DNA of 18,111 bases from JBFMHD01 sp040752395 [NCBI: Candidatus Hydrogenedentota bacterium] (lineage in GTDB: Bacteria > JBFMHD01): contig JBFMHD010000026.1 of assembly GCA_040752395.1 (NCBI GenBank), positions 1 through 18,111 on the forward strand. Reading direction: 5' to 3'. This document shows positions 8,665-15,727 of the stretch, piece after piece. How positions within the stretch are numbered: the stretch's first letter is position 1; the number at the start of each line of letters is the position of its first letter. The notes below the pieces were generated by a model. It saw only the letters and a program-made list of their open reading frames with translations. It searched no databases and was not told the DNA's origin. Made by a program: the position numbers and the translations under genes.

Positions 8665-8899
8665 CTACACTGCTACCCTTATATTTGTTATTGCCAAATC
8701 TTCTTTTGGTAGTTCAATTGCATCTTTGATATACTCTTGAATAAAATCCTTCACTACCTCTCTTATTTCTTTCAACGCTTCATCATAAGTTTTCATTTGA
8801 ACGACACAACCATCAAAGGCAGGGACAGTAGCAATATAATCCCCTGAATTTATGTCCCTTTCAATTATCACGGTAATAATTAAATTCTTTATGTATCAT
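8665..8899 (-). pseudogene. hicB: hicB-like antitoxin gene, probably frameshifted near its start
   Basis: The frame from a GTG at 8871 gives 68 residues with HicB features: VIIERDINSGDYIATVPAFD, Gly-Cys, then a helix and a C-terminus ending in TNIRVAV. That GTG has no ribosome site. An AGGAGA (8908-8913, minus strand) lies 8 bases before an ATG at 8899 in another frame. This ATG frame reads MIHKEFNYY and stops at 8861-8863. Removing one T from the TTATTACC run near 8875-8879 would join the two as MIHKEFNYTVIIERD, a normal HicB N-terminus. I therefore favour a one-base insertion. If the GTG is used instead, the antitoxin is intact but weakly translated. The downstream hicA is also broken. Confidence 0.65.
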
Positions 8900-8971
8900 A
8901 GTTTTTATCTCCTAAAATAGCTTTTATCTATTTTGTTTCAAAAGTCAATTAACAATTTAAAAACTTTAAGC

Positions 8972-8999
8972 TTGATTTTTAAATAATAATTCTTATAAT
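8972..8999 (+). promoter_or_regulatory. Promoter of the FeS/FAD subunit genes
   Basis: TTGATT (8972-8977), a 16-base spacer and a perfect TATAAT (8994-8999). Transcription would start about 16-18 bases before the ATG at 9023, leaving room only for the GAGAGG ribosome site (9011-9016). It lies back-to-back with the hicB-like locus on the other strand. Confidence 0.55.
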
Positions 9000-9022
9000 G
9001 AAAAATTTGTGAGAGGTAAAAA

Positions 9023-9484
9023 ATGGATAAAGTAAAGATTGAGTTTAAAGTAAATAACAAAGAGGTTATTATAGAGACGTATCCCTGGAAAACACTGCTT
9101 GGGGTCTTAAGAGATGAGCTGGGATTAACAGGTACCAAAGAAGGCTGTGGTAAAGGTGAGTGTGGTGCCTGCACCGTGATATTGAATGGTAGAGCTGTTA
9201 ATTCCTGTCTTGTACTCGCTGTTAATTTAGAAGGATGCGAGGTGTTAACTATTGAGGGAATCTCGCAAAAAAACAAACTCCATCCCATACAAGAAAGTTT
9301 TGTTAAGAAGGGAGCTATACAATGTGGGTTCTGTACTCCCGGGATGGTTATGTCTGCTTATGCTTTACTGCAAAAAAATAAAAATCCATCAATAGAAGAG
9401 ATCAAAGAAGCCATAGCTGGTAATCTATGCAGATGCACAGGATACACAAAGATTATTGAAGCGATCAAAGAGGCTGCAAAATGA
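9023..9484 (+). CDS. (2Fe-2S)-binding small subunit, xanthine dehydrogenase/CO dehydrogenase family
   Basis: A 153-residue protein with both iron-sulphur domains of the family. The plant-ferredoxin-type cluster uses C42-X4-C47-X2-C50 and C62 (motif EGCGKGECGACTV). The helical C-terminal domain holds C101-X2-C104 (QCGFCTPGMVMSA) and C136-X-C138 (NLCRCTGY). All eight cysteines are present, so it should bind two [2Fe-2S] clusters and carry electrons between the molybdenum site and FAD. The start ATG has GAGAGG 6 bases upstream. Its stop overlaps the FAD subunit start as ATGA, indicating translational coupling. The hydroxylated substrate (purine, CO, aromatic acyl-CoA or other) is set by the large subunit, which is not in this window. 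Confidence 0.95.
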   Translation: MDKVKIEFKVNNKEVIIETYPWKTLLGVLRDELGLTGTKEGCGKGECGACTVILNGRAVNSCLVLAVNLEGCEVLTIEGISQKNKLHPIQESFVKKGAIQCGFCTPGMVMSAYALLQKNKNPSIEEIKEAIAGNLCRCTGYTKIIEAIKEAAK

Positions 9485-10338
9485 AGAGGTTTAATGTTAT
9501 TGTTCCTTTAACTCTAAAAGAATTACTCAAACTTAAATCAAGATATAAAGACAAAGCCAGAATCATTGCTGGTGGTACTGATAATTTAGTTCGCTGGAAA
9601 GATAATATTGGGGTACCTGATACTGCTATCTCGATTATGAAAATCAAAGAATTAAAAGCGATAAACAAGAAAGGTAATACCATCTCAATTGGTGCAACGT
9701 GTACTTTTACTGATATAATAGAGTCAAAGATTGTTAATAAGTATGGGAGTGTTTTAGTTCAGGCTTGTAGAGAGATAGGTGCGGTCCAGATAAGGAATGT
9801 TGGTACTATAGGTGGGAATATAGCCAATGCTTCACCTGCTGGAGATACGATCCCTCCTCTGATGGTTTTAAATGCCAAGATTAAAGTTATAAGTTTAAAA
9901 AGAAGTCGTGAAATACCGATAACAGAATTTTTTACAGGACCGGGTAAAACCGTATTAAAATCTGATGAAATTATAGAGGGTATATATTTTCAAAAAATGG
10001 AAAAAGATGATAAATCTTTTTTTCTAAAAATTGGGCCGCGTCGGGCACAGGCTATATCAAAAGTTTCAAGCTGCGGGATTGTGAGATTGGATAGGAATAA
10101 AAGAGTAAAAAAGGTGTGGCTTGCATTAGGAGCCGTAGCACCAACTGTTATCAGACTTAATAAATTAGAGGATTATTTACAAAATAAAGTCATTACAGAT
10201 GCTATCTTACAACAAACTCAAAAACAAGCATCTTTATTATCAATCCCTATCTCTGATATAAGATCAACCGCAGAATACAGAAAACATATCGCAGGGGTAC
10301 TGATACGCAGGGGGCTTGAAATGATAGGAAAAGCTTAA
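9481..10338 (+). CDS. FAD-binding medium subunit, xanthine dehydrogenase/CO dehydrogenase family
   Basis: A 285-residue subunit with the VAO/PCMH-type FAD fold. The pyrophosphate loop is AGGTDNL (30-36). A second flavin motif, IRNVGTIGGNIANASPAGD, spans about 104-122. The C-terminal part (residues ~170-280) matches the CO dehydrogenase flavoprotein C-terminal domain, with AYRKH-like ending TAEYRKHIAGVL. It takes electrons from the FeS subunit and passes them to NAD or another acceptor. It overlaps the small-subunit gene by 4 bases. The next gene downstream is a methylmalonyl-CoA mutase subunit, after a possible terminator, so the third (molybdenum) subunit is missing from this operon. Confidence 0.93.
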   Translation: MKRFNVIVPLTLKELLKLKSRYKDKARIIAGGTDNLVRWKDNIGVPDTAISIMKIKELKAINKKGNTISIGATCTFTDIIESKIVNKYGSVLVQACREIGAVQIRNVGTIGGNIANASPAGDTIPPLMVLNAKIKVISLKRSREIPITEFFTGPGKTVLKSDEIIEGIYFQKMEKDDKSFFLKIGPRRAQAISKVSSCGIVRLDRNKRVKKVWLALGAVAPTVIRLNKLEDYLQNKVITDAILQQTQKQASLLSIPISDIRSTAEYRKHIAGVLIRRGLEMIGKA

Positions 10339-10351
10339 TTTTTAAAAGATG

Positions 10352-10375
10352 ACTGGCATTAAAAAAGCTAGTTTT
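10352..10375 (+). terminator. Possible Rho-independent terminator after the FAD subunit gene
   Basis: ACTGGC (10352-10357) can pair with GCTAGT (10367-10372), with one G-T pair, across a 9-base A-rich loop, followed by TTTTAT. The stem is short, so it may be weak. Confidence 0.4.
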
Positions 10376-10439
10376 ATAAAATTTTTAAACAAATATTTTT
10401 AAAAGAGACCTGGTAAAGTGATGAGGAGAGGTGACCTTT

Positions 10440-12050
10440 TTGAATTATAAAGAATTAATAAAAGAAAAAGAGAGAAGAGAAAATTTTAAAACCACATCAG
10501 GTATAGAACTTGATAGAATCTATCTACCCGATAAAAAATATGATTATCTTTCGAAACTTGGATTTCCAGGTGAGTATCCTTTTACCCGTGGCATACAACC
10601 AACAATGTATCGTGGAAAACTCTGGACAATGAGACAGTATGCAGGTTTCGGGACAGCAAGAGAATCGAATAAACGATATAAATTCCTTTTAGAAACAGGC
10701 CAGACAGGGGTATCTGTTGCATTTGATTTACCCACACAGATTGGTTATGATTCTGACCATCCTTTAAGCAGAGGCGAGGTGGGGAAAGTTGGGGTAGCTA
10801 TAGATTCATTAAATGATATGGAAATTTTATTTGATAATATACCACTTGATAAAGTTTCGACTTCTATGACAATAAATGCGCCGGCTTGTATATTGCTTGC
10901 AATGTATATTTGTGTTGGAAGAAAGCAGGGAGTAGATGAGAAAAAGTTGCAGGGTACCATACAGAACGATATATTAAAAGAGTATATCGCACGTGGTACA
11001 TATATATTTCCACCAAAACCATCAATGAGAATTATAACAGATATTTTTAAATACTCTTCTATTAATTTACCTTTGTTTAATACTATCTCGATCAGTGGTT
11101 ATCATATAAGAGAAGCAGGCTCAAATGCTGTTCAGGAGCTTGCGTTTACAATCGCTAACGGCATAACGTATGTTCAAGCAGCGATTGATGCAGACCTTGA
11201 TGTGGATGATTTTGCCCCGCGTTTATCTTTTTTCTTTAATGCTCATAACAATTTTTTAGAAGAGATAGCTAAATTTAGAGCAGCACGCAGAATCTGGGCT
11301 AAGATTATGAAAGAGAAATTTAAGGCTAAAAAACCGCGTTCGATGATGTTAAGGTTTCATACCCAAACTGCGGGTTCCACACTTACCGCTTCACAGCCTG
11401 ATAATAATATTATACGTATAACACTACAGGCTTTAGCTGCTGTTCTTGGTGGTACGCAGAGTTTACATACCAACTCAAAGGATGAGGCACTCTCATTACC
11501 TACAGAAGAATCAGTTAGAATAGCTTTGAGAACCCAGCAGATAATAGCCTATGAGAGCGGAGTAACTGATACGATTGATCCATTAGCAGGCGCCTATGCT
11601 CTCGAATACCTCACTGATGAAATAGAAAACAGAGTTTTTGAATATCTTAAAAAGATAGATTCAATGGGCGGTATGATAGAAGCTATTAAATCAGGCTATA
11701 TACAATCAGAGATCGCTGAATCTGCATATCGATACCAGAAAAGTATAGAGTCGAATGAGAAAAAAGTTGTTTCTGTGAATATCTTTACTGAAAAAGAAAA
11801 ACAAAAAACAGAAGTTTTAAAAGTCGATGAAAGTATAGAAAGAGAACAGATCAATAATCTAAAAAAGCTAAAAAAGAAACGAGATAATGCTCTTGTTAGA
11901 AACAGATTAAAAGCTCTTGAAAATATCGGCTCAAGTGATAATATAATGCCATTTATTATTGATGCTGTAAGTTCCTATGCTACAATAGGTGAGATATGTG
12001 ATGTTTTAAGAAAAGTTTTTGGAGAATATAAAGAAAGTATCAGGATATAA
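10440..12050 (+). CDS. mcmA1: Methylmalonyl-CoA mutase, catalytic (alpha/N-terminal) subunit
   Basis: Catalyses the B12-dependent interconversion of (R)-methylmalonyl-CoA and succinyl-CoA. At about 536 residues it holds the TIM-barrel substrate domain only; the B12 domain is a separate gene at 12838. Motifs: [32 protein letters not shown] and [18 protein letters not shown]. The Tyr in RQYAGF and the Arg in PSMRII correspond to the residues that bind the methylmalonyl carboxylate (Tyr89 and Arg207 in the Propionibacterium enzyme). They are changed in isobutyryl-CoA mutase, so I favour methylmalonyl-CoA. The His in GYH corresponds to the active-site His244. I start at TTG 10440, about 8 bases after a strong GGAGAGGTGA ribosome site; the GTG at 10431 in the same frame lies inside that site. 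It heads a module with the B12 subunit and MeaB. Confidence 0.94.
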   Translation: MNYKELIKEKERRENFKTTSGIELDRIYLPDKKYDYLSKLGFPGEYPFTRGIQPTMYRGKLWTMRQYAGFGTARESNKRYKFLLETGQTGVSVAFDLPTQIGYDSDHPLSRGEVGKVGVAIDSLNDMEILFDNIPLDKVSTSMTINAPACILLAMYICVGRKQGVDEKKLQGTIQNDILKEYIARGTYIFPPKPSMRIITDIFKYSSINLPLFNTISISGYHIREAGSNAVQELAFTIANGITYVQAAIDADLDVDDFAPRLSFFFNAHNNFLEEIAKFRAARRIWAKIMKEKFKAKKPRSMMLRFHTQTAGSTLTASQPDNNIIRITLQALAAVLGGTQSLHTNSKDEALSLPTEESVRIALRTQQIIAYESGVTDTIDPLAGAYALEYLTDEIENRVFEYLKKIDSMGGMIEAIKSGYIQSEIAESAYRYQKSIESNEKKVVSVNIFTEKEKQKTEVLKVDESIEREQINNLKKLKKKRDNALVRNRLKALENIGSSDNIMPFIIDAVSSYATIGEICDVLRKVFGEYKESIRI

Positions 12051-12053
12051 AAG

Positions 12054-12180
12054 AGATAGGAGTCAACATAGACTTCAGATTGCAGACTACAGGCTCTTCA
12101 GGCTCCAGCCGGCTGTAGTCCGTAGCCTGTAGCCTGTACCCCGAATTATTAAAGTTGCGAAGTTTTTCAAAGGAGCTGTT
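12054..12180 (+). repeat. Composite intergenic repeat, short copy 1 (upstream of lipoprotein gene)
   Basis: Begins with AGGAGTCAACAT (12058-12069), also found at 17867-17878. It contains four tandem heptamers (12116-12143: TAGTCCG, TAGCCTG, TAGCCTG, TACCCCG) and ends with the conserved tail holding AATTATTAAAGTTGCGAAG, GTTTTTCA (12162-12169) and the ribosome site AAAGGAG (12169-12175), 5 bases before the lipoprotein ATG. GACTACAG at 12084-12093 and CTGTAGTC at 12113-12120 can pair as a hairpin. The central units of the longer copies are missing. Confidence 0.8.
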
Positions 12181-12816
12181 ATGAAGAGATTTTGTTCGAT
12201 ACTATTATTAATATTATGTATTAGTTGTGTAGAAGAAGAAACCATAAAAAAAGAAGAGATTGGGCTTGAGAGATTTGTTAGCTATTTAGTTGACAATTAT
12301 AAAAACAGGAATGCCGAGGGTTTCTTAAAAGTTGTATCCCGTGATTTTTGCGGCGGTTTTAATGAATTTGAAAAAGATATAAGAGTGGATTTAGGACGTG
12401 TTGACCAGATTGAGATTGTTTATAATATAGATTCAGTGGAGTATTCTGGAAATGAGACACGATTGGAACTACGATGGCGAAAAAAATATCTTGAACGGAC
12501 TGATAGGGATTTTGATGGTATGCCTGATTTATGGGAGAGATACAATGGTTTAGATGAGAACGACCCGGCTGATGCATATAAAGATACAGATGGTGACGGT
12601 TTTACAAGTAGAGAGGAATTTCTATCTAATTCTGATCCGCTTGACCCAACAAGTGTGCCTGCAGGCACTGTTAATACAATACCTTCTCCTGTTAAACGTG
12701 AGTTTGCAGGGACGTCTTTTTTAATATTAATTAAAGAAGATAATGAGTATCAGCTTATAGCGCAGGAAGGCGATGTATTATTTGGTAATTCTGATAAACT
12801 TGAAGAAGGATTCTAA
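12181..12816 (+). CDS. Predicted lipoprotein with calcium-binding (TSP3-like) repeats
   Basis: A 211-residue exported protein. Residues 1-16 form a lipoprotein signal peptide ending in the lipobox-like CISC, with Cys16 as the acylated residue. Residues 28-105 (RFVSYLVDNYKNRNAEGFL, then several beta-strand-like stretches) and 185-202 (SFLILIKEDNEYQLIAQEGD) look like the beginning and end of one NTF2/SnoaL-like domain; this is an inference. Between them sit two Asp-rich loops, DRDFDGMPDLWE (108-119) and DTDGDGFTSREEF (135-147), which match thrombospondin type 3/EF-hand-like calcium sites. The start has AAAGGAG 5 bases upstream, supplied by the composite repeat. It sits between the catalytic and B12 subunits of the mutase, in the same direction, yet has no obvious role in that pathway. 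The specific function is unknown. Confidence 0.75.
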   Translation: MKRFCSILLLILCISCVEEETIKKEEIGLERFVSYLVDNYKNRNAEGFLKVVSRDFCGGFNEFEKDIRVDLGRVDQIEIVYNIDSVEYSGNETRLELRWRKKYLERTDRDFDGMPDLWERYNGLDENDPADAYKDTDGDGFTSREEFLSNSDPLDPTSVPAGTVNTIPSPVKREFAGTSFLILIKEDNEYQLIAQEGDVLFGNSDKLEEGF

Positions 12817-12837
12817 AAAGAAGGTTAAATCCAAAAG

Positions 12838-13236
12838 ATGCAAAAGAGAAGAAAGAAGATTGTGATTGCGAAACCCGGATTAGATGGCCATGACCGTGGA
12901 GCAAAGGTCATAGCACGTGCTTTAAGAGACAAAGGTTATGATGTTTTGTATACAGGTATAAGAAAGGCGCCTGAAGAAATAATAAGAATTGTTATAGATG
13001 AAGATGCTGATTGTCTCGGCTTATCTTGTTTATCTGGTGCACATAAAGAATTATTTAAAAGGGTTATGGATATTCTTAAAAAAGAGAGAGTAAAGATACC
13101 AGTATTTGCAGGAGGCATTATACCAGAGGAGGATATAGAATATTTAAAAAGTATAGGTATAAACAGAGTGTTTGGACCAGGAACGAAAACAGATGATATT
13201 ATCTTATATGTGGATAAGTTATGGAAAAAGGCATAA
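12838..13236 (+). CDS. mcmA2: Methylmalonyl-CoA mutase, cobalamin-binding (C-terminal) subunit
   Basis: A 132-residue Rossmann-like B12 domain. The base-off/His-on motif is D16-x-H18-x-x-G21 in PGLDGHDRGA, where His18 would replace dimethylbenzimidazole as the lower cobalt ligand. The SxL motif is S63-C-L65 in LGLSCLSGAH, and the third motif is AGGIIPEED with Gly92-Gly93. It pairs with the catalytic subunit at 10440 to form the split mutase seen in archaea and some bacteria. An AAGAAGG at about 12818-12824 is a rather distant ribosome site. The 3' end overlaps meaB by 16 bases, which implies coupled translation. Confidence 0.94.
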   Translation: MQKRRKKIVIAKPGLDGHDRGAKVIARALRDKGYDVLYTGIRKAPEEIIRIVIDEDADCLGLSCLSGAHKELFKRVMDILKKERVKIPVFAGGIIPEEDIEYLKSIGINRVFGPGTKTDDIILYVDKLWKKA

Positions 13237-14087
13237 TAAAAAGATTAAAAAAGGGTGACAGAAAAGCGCTTGCAAAAATAATAACAGAGATCGAAAAAGA
13301 TTATAATAAGATACCTGAGATTTTTAAGAATGAAAAGTATGAATACCCTCTTATTTTAGGTATAACAGGGCCACCTGGCTCGGGTAAGAGCACTTTAATT
13401 GGTAAAATAATTAAACATTTAAAAGATATTAAAATAGCGATGTTTTTAATAGACCCATCAAGCAAGCTAAAACGCGGTGCTATTTTAGGTGATAGACTAA
13501 GGATAGAAGAGAAACCAGGGGATACGATTTATATCAGAAGTTTTTCAACAGGTAATACTACAAGCGGCTTATCATTTGTTCTGCCTGCGGTTTCTCGTTT
13601 GGTTAAATTGGCGGGTTATGATTTAATATTTATTGAGACTGTTGGCGCAGGCCAGATAGAAGATATAATATGCGATTTTGCTGATAAAACATATCTTGTA
13701 ATTCAGCCAGCAAGTGGTGATGAAATACAGGCTATTAAATCCGGCATAATCGAGAGAATAGAGGGTATTATTATTAATAAGAGTGATTTGAGTGGCGCTA
13801 TGAGTATGTATAATATTTTTAAAATGATATATAGTGATAAGTTCATTATTAACACAAGTGCAGAAAAAGAAGAAGGTATAGATAAATTTGCTTTGCAGAT
13901 TAGGAATGATTTAAAAGACAGGGTTAAATTAAAGAACAGAAAACAAAGAAAGTTATTTGAATTAAAATTTTATATAAGAGAAATGTTATTCCGCGAGATT
14001 GATAAAAAAATAAACATAAATTTAGTAGAAGACGATACGGATCCTCTAATAACAGCAAAAAAAATCGCCAAACATATGTTGCAGTGA
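13221..14087 (+). CDS. meaB: MeaB/ArgK-type GTPase, methylmalonyl-CoA mutase chaperone
   Basis: A 288-residue G3E-type P-loop GTPase that gates adenosylcobalamin loading and protects the mutase from inactivation. Motifs: Walker A GPPGSGKST (50-58), the family signature DPSSKLKRGAILGDRLRI (~78-95), Walker B-type ETVGAGQ (139-145), where most homologues have ETVGVGQ, and the guanine-specificity NKSD (186-189). It is shorter than the usual 320-335 residues; both the N-terminal helices and the C-terminal dimerisation arm look reduced. It overlaps the B12-subunit gene by 16 bases, so the assignment to mutase maintenance is firm from both family and context. Confidence 0.93.
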   Translation: MEKGIIKRLKKGDRKALAKIITEIEKDYNKIPEIFKNEKYEYPLILGITGPPGSGKSTLIGKIIKHLKDIKIAMFLIDPSSKLKRGAILGDRLRIEEKPGDTIYIRSFSTGNTTSGLSFVLPAVSRLVKLAGYDLIFIETVGAGQIEDIICDFADKTYLVIQPASGDEIQAIKSGIIERIEGIIINKSDLSGAMSMYNIFKMIYSDKFIINTSAEKEEGIDKFALQIRNDLKDRVKLKNRKQRKLFELKFYIREMLFREIDKKININLVEDDTDPLITAKKIAKHMLQ

Positions 14088-14126
14088 TTAAAGTTAATAT
14101 ATATTTATGTCGAATAATTATATAGT

Positions 14127-14219
14127 ATGTCTGCGATAGTTAAAAAGTTAAAGAGGATACAGGAAAAGCAGGAAAAAGACCTTCTTTGGTTACGGAAATA
14201 CCGCAAAAAAGAAAAATAA
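14127..14219 (+). CDS. Possible 30-residue basic small protein
   Basis: An ATG at 14127 opens a 30-codon frame beginning MSAIVKKLKRIQEKQEKD, rich in Lys/Arg, predicted to be one amphipathic helix. No clear ribosome site is visible. It lies alone between meaB and the likely rpsF promoter. It could be chance; composition and helix pattern are the only support. Confidence 0.3.
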   Translation: MSAIVKKLKRIQEKQEKDLLWLRKYRKKEK

Positions 14220-14226
14220 ATATTAA

Positions 14227-14254
14227 TTGACGAAAAAATAAAATAATGTAGAAA
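14227..14254 (+). promoter_or_regulatory. Candidate promoter of the rpsF operon
   Basis: TTGACG (14227-14232), a 16-base spacer and TAGAAA (14249-14254, four of six to the -10 consensus). The rpsF ATG is at 14324, leaving a leader of about 65 bases. Confidence 0.3.
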
Positions 14255-14323
14255 TAGAAAAACCTTTCTGCTTGTTATGAAATATGAGCAAGCTGATTGA
14301 ATCCATAGAAAGGAGAGACGAAG

Positions 14324-14743
14324 ATGAATTTAAATTCTTATGAGGCAGTCCTGGTATTCCCCATTGATATTACAGATGAGGAAAAAAATAATATTGTTGA
14401 GATTATAAGAAAGAATATAACACCAGCAGGTGGTAATATTACATCTGAAAATACGCTGTATAAAAGGACTCTTACTTACAAAGTAAAAAAGAAACAGGAA
14501 GGGATATATTATCTTATTGAATTTGCATCTGCTGGCGATGCTATATCACAGATTGATTCACAGTTAAGGATACAGGAAAAACTATTAACATTTATCATTG
14601 TGAGGAAAGAAAAACATAAATTAAGAAAGAAACCAAAAGAGCCCAAAAGAACAAAACCAGCTAAAAAGAAGACAGCTAAAAAAGATAGCACAATACCGGC
14701 AAAAGAGGATAGCGGAGAACATATTACAAGTGAAAAAGTGTGA
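14324..14743 (+). CDS. rpsF: 30S ribosomal protein bS6 with long basic C-terminal extension
   Basis: Component of the small-subunit platform that binds 16S rRNA with bS18. Residues 1-95 form the S6 fold (YEAVLVFPIDITDEEKNNI, GGNITSENTLYKRTLTYKVK, GIYYLIEF, then IQEKLLTFIIVRKE). Residues ~96-139 are a low-complexity Lys/Pro/Thr/Glu tail (for example KPKEPKRTKPAKKKTAKK) not found in the ~95-residue core protein. AAAGGAG lies about 9 bases before the ATG. It is the first gene of the classic rpsF-ssb-rpsR-rplI cluster, followed by a partial intergenic repeat before ssb. Confidence 0.95.
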   Translation: MNLNSYEAVLVFPIDITDEEKNNIVEIIRKNITPAGGNITSENTLYKRTLTYKVKKKQEGIYYLIEFASAGDAISQIDSQLRIQEKLLTFIIVRKEKHKLRKKPKEPKRTKPAKKKTAKKDSTIPAKEDSGEHITSEKV

Positions 14744-14760
14744 TCAGGTTTTAGCTGGAG

Positions 14761-14850
14761 AGGAGTTGTCATAAGCACGGTTTGCGCTCTACACTATTGG
14801 GTTATTGGGTTATCTTGCTTCTTGCTTCTTGCTGGGATTATTATACTTAC
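14761..14850 (+). repeat. Partial composite repeat between rpsF and ssb (unit X)
   Basis: Shares with 17005-17070 and 17877-17940 the word TTTGCGCTCTACACTATTGG (14780-14799), then TTGGGTTA octamers. It continues with three CTTGCTT-type heptamers (14814-14834). Its left edge, AGGAGTTGTCAT, corresponds to AGGAGTCAACAT of the other copies, and the initiator ATG of their mini-ORF is ATA here (14771-14773). The frame from that ATA stays open and ends in TGATG, overlapping the ssb ATG. Confidence 0.75.
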
Positions 14851-14874
14851 AATGTTTTTCAAGGGAGGAAAGTG

Positions 14875-15330
14875 ATGGCAAGGTTAGAATTAAACAGAGT
14901 AATTTTAGCAGGAAATCTTACTTATCCACCAGAATTAAAGTTTACAAAGAGCGGGTTACCAGTTACGACTTTTTCGATCGCGTTAAACAAGACATTTAAA
15001 AATCAGGCAGGCGAGACTAAAAAAAGTACTGATTTTGTTCGCGTTGTTGTCTGGGGGAAAACTGCTGAAAATTGTAAGTCTTATTTAGTAAAGGGGCAGC
15101 AGGTGCTCGTCGAAGGGAGCATTCGCTCAAGACAATGGGAAACCAAAGATGGTAAAAAAGCTTCTACAATTGAAATAGTGGCAAGCAGGGTTCATTTTCT
15201 TGATAAGCCGCGTAGTGATAAACAAGTTGAGATAGCAAAGGATGAGACCAAAGTTGAGGAAGAGGTATTTGCTGATGAAGAGGAGGCAGATATCCTTATA
15301 TCTGAATCTGAAGAAGAGGTCCCATTTTGA
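14875..15330 (+). CDS. ssb: Single-stranded DNA-binding protein
   Basis: A 151-residue SSB: OB-fold in residues 1-110 (LNRVILAGNLTYPPELKFT, DFVRVVVWGKTAENCKSYL, VLVEGSIRSRQWETKDG), an acidic linker and the protein-interaction tip EEEVPF at the C-terminus, which recruits replication and repair partners. I start it at ATG 14875, with GGGAGG (14863-14868) 6 bases upstream. A longer frame from a TTG at 14782 would read through repeat DNA and is rejected. The GTTTTTCA-GGGAGG leader word (14854-14868) is the same as that before rpsR and rplI. The next repeat begins right at the stop codon. Confidence 0.96.
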   Translation: MARLELNRVILAGNLTYPPELKFTKSGLPVTTFSIALNKTFKNQAGETKKSTDFVRVVVWGKTAENCKSYLVKGQQVLVEGSIRSRQWETKDGKKASTIEIVASRVHFLDKPRSDKQVEIAKDETKVEEEVFADEEEADILISESEEEVPF

Positions 15331-15501
15331 AAAACTAAAGATGATATGAAAAGAGTCACAAGTCGCAAGTCGTGAGTCAAAACAGGACTCAAGACTCAAG
15401 ACTTTTCAGCAGGCTCCGGGCTTTTTGCTCCAGCCGGCTGTAGTCCGTAGCCCGTAGCCTGTACCCCGAATTATTAGAGTTACAGCGTTTTTCAGAGGAG
15501 G
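15328..15501 (+). repeat. Composite intergenic repeat, copy 2 (ssb-rpsR)
   Basis: Starts with TGAAAAACTAAAGATGATAT, whose TGA is the ssb stop. Then come four AGTCnnn heptamers (15354-15381), ACAG and GACTCAA, GACTCAA, GACTTTT (15386-15406). AGTCGTGAGTC (15368-15378) pairs with GACTCAAGACT (15386-15396) at 10 of 11 positions around AAAACAG. CAGCAGGCT and AGCCGGCTG form a second hairpin. Four TAG-heptamers follow (15441-15468). The tail contains GTTTTTCA (15487-15494) and AGAGGAGG (15494-15501), the rpsR ribosome site. Confidence 0.85.
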
Positions 15502-15508
15502 ATACCTA

Positions 15509-15727
15509 ATGGCTGTCATAAAAAAGAAAAAGAAGGTCTGTTATTTCTGTAGAGAGGATAAAGAGCCAGATTATAAAGATATTTCTATATTAGAACGTTT
15601 TATATCTGACAGGGGGAGGATTGTACCTCGAAGAATTAATGGTGTCTGTGCAAGACACCAAAGAAAACTCACAAGGGCAGTAAAACGTGCGAGATGTATA
15701 GCCCTGGCTCCATTTACAACAGTATGA
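15509..15727 (+). CDS. rpsR: 30S ribosomal protein bS18
   Basis: A 72-residue ribosomal protein of the 30S platform, partner of bS6. The signature [20 protein letters not shown] and the ending [10 protein letters not shown] are typical. The N-terminal CYFC (residues 11-14) together with the Cys in GVCARHQ and RARC marks the cysteine-containing form that can bind zinc. Its AGAGGAGG ribosome site, 7 bases before the ATG, is the 3' end of the composite repeat. The DUF2232 gene follows after about 100 bases. Confidence 0.97.
   Translation: MAVIKKKKKVCYFCREDKEPDYKDISILERFISDRGRIVPRRINGVCARHQRKLTRAVKRARCIALAPFTTV

Noticed and set aside
8481-8729. Plus-strand 82-residue frame
   Set aside because: It is antisense to the hicA remnant and the end of hicB and has no recognisable protein features.
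12054-12180. Insertion-sequence end or attL/attR-type site
   Set aside because: No transposase or integrase and no target duplication are visible; the copies are better described as a non-coding modular repeat.
12359-12668. Minus-strand frames opposite the lipoprotein
   Set aside because: Antisense to a gene with signal peptide and calcium motifs; no independent coding signs.
14782-14874. N-terminal extension of SSB from a TTG
   Set aside because: It runs through repeat DNA; the ATG at 14875 has a good ribosome site and gives the standard SSB N-terminus.
15127-15399. Minus-strand frames opposite the ssb 3' end
   Set aside because: Antisense to SSB and repeat DNA, with no family features.
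15354-15406. Direct repeats resembling a small CRISPR array
   Set aside because: Units are 7 bases, adjacent, with no 25-40 base spacers, and no cas genes are present.
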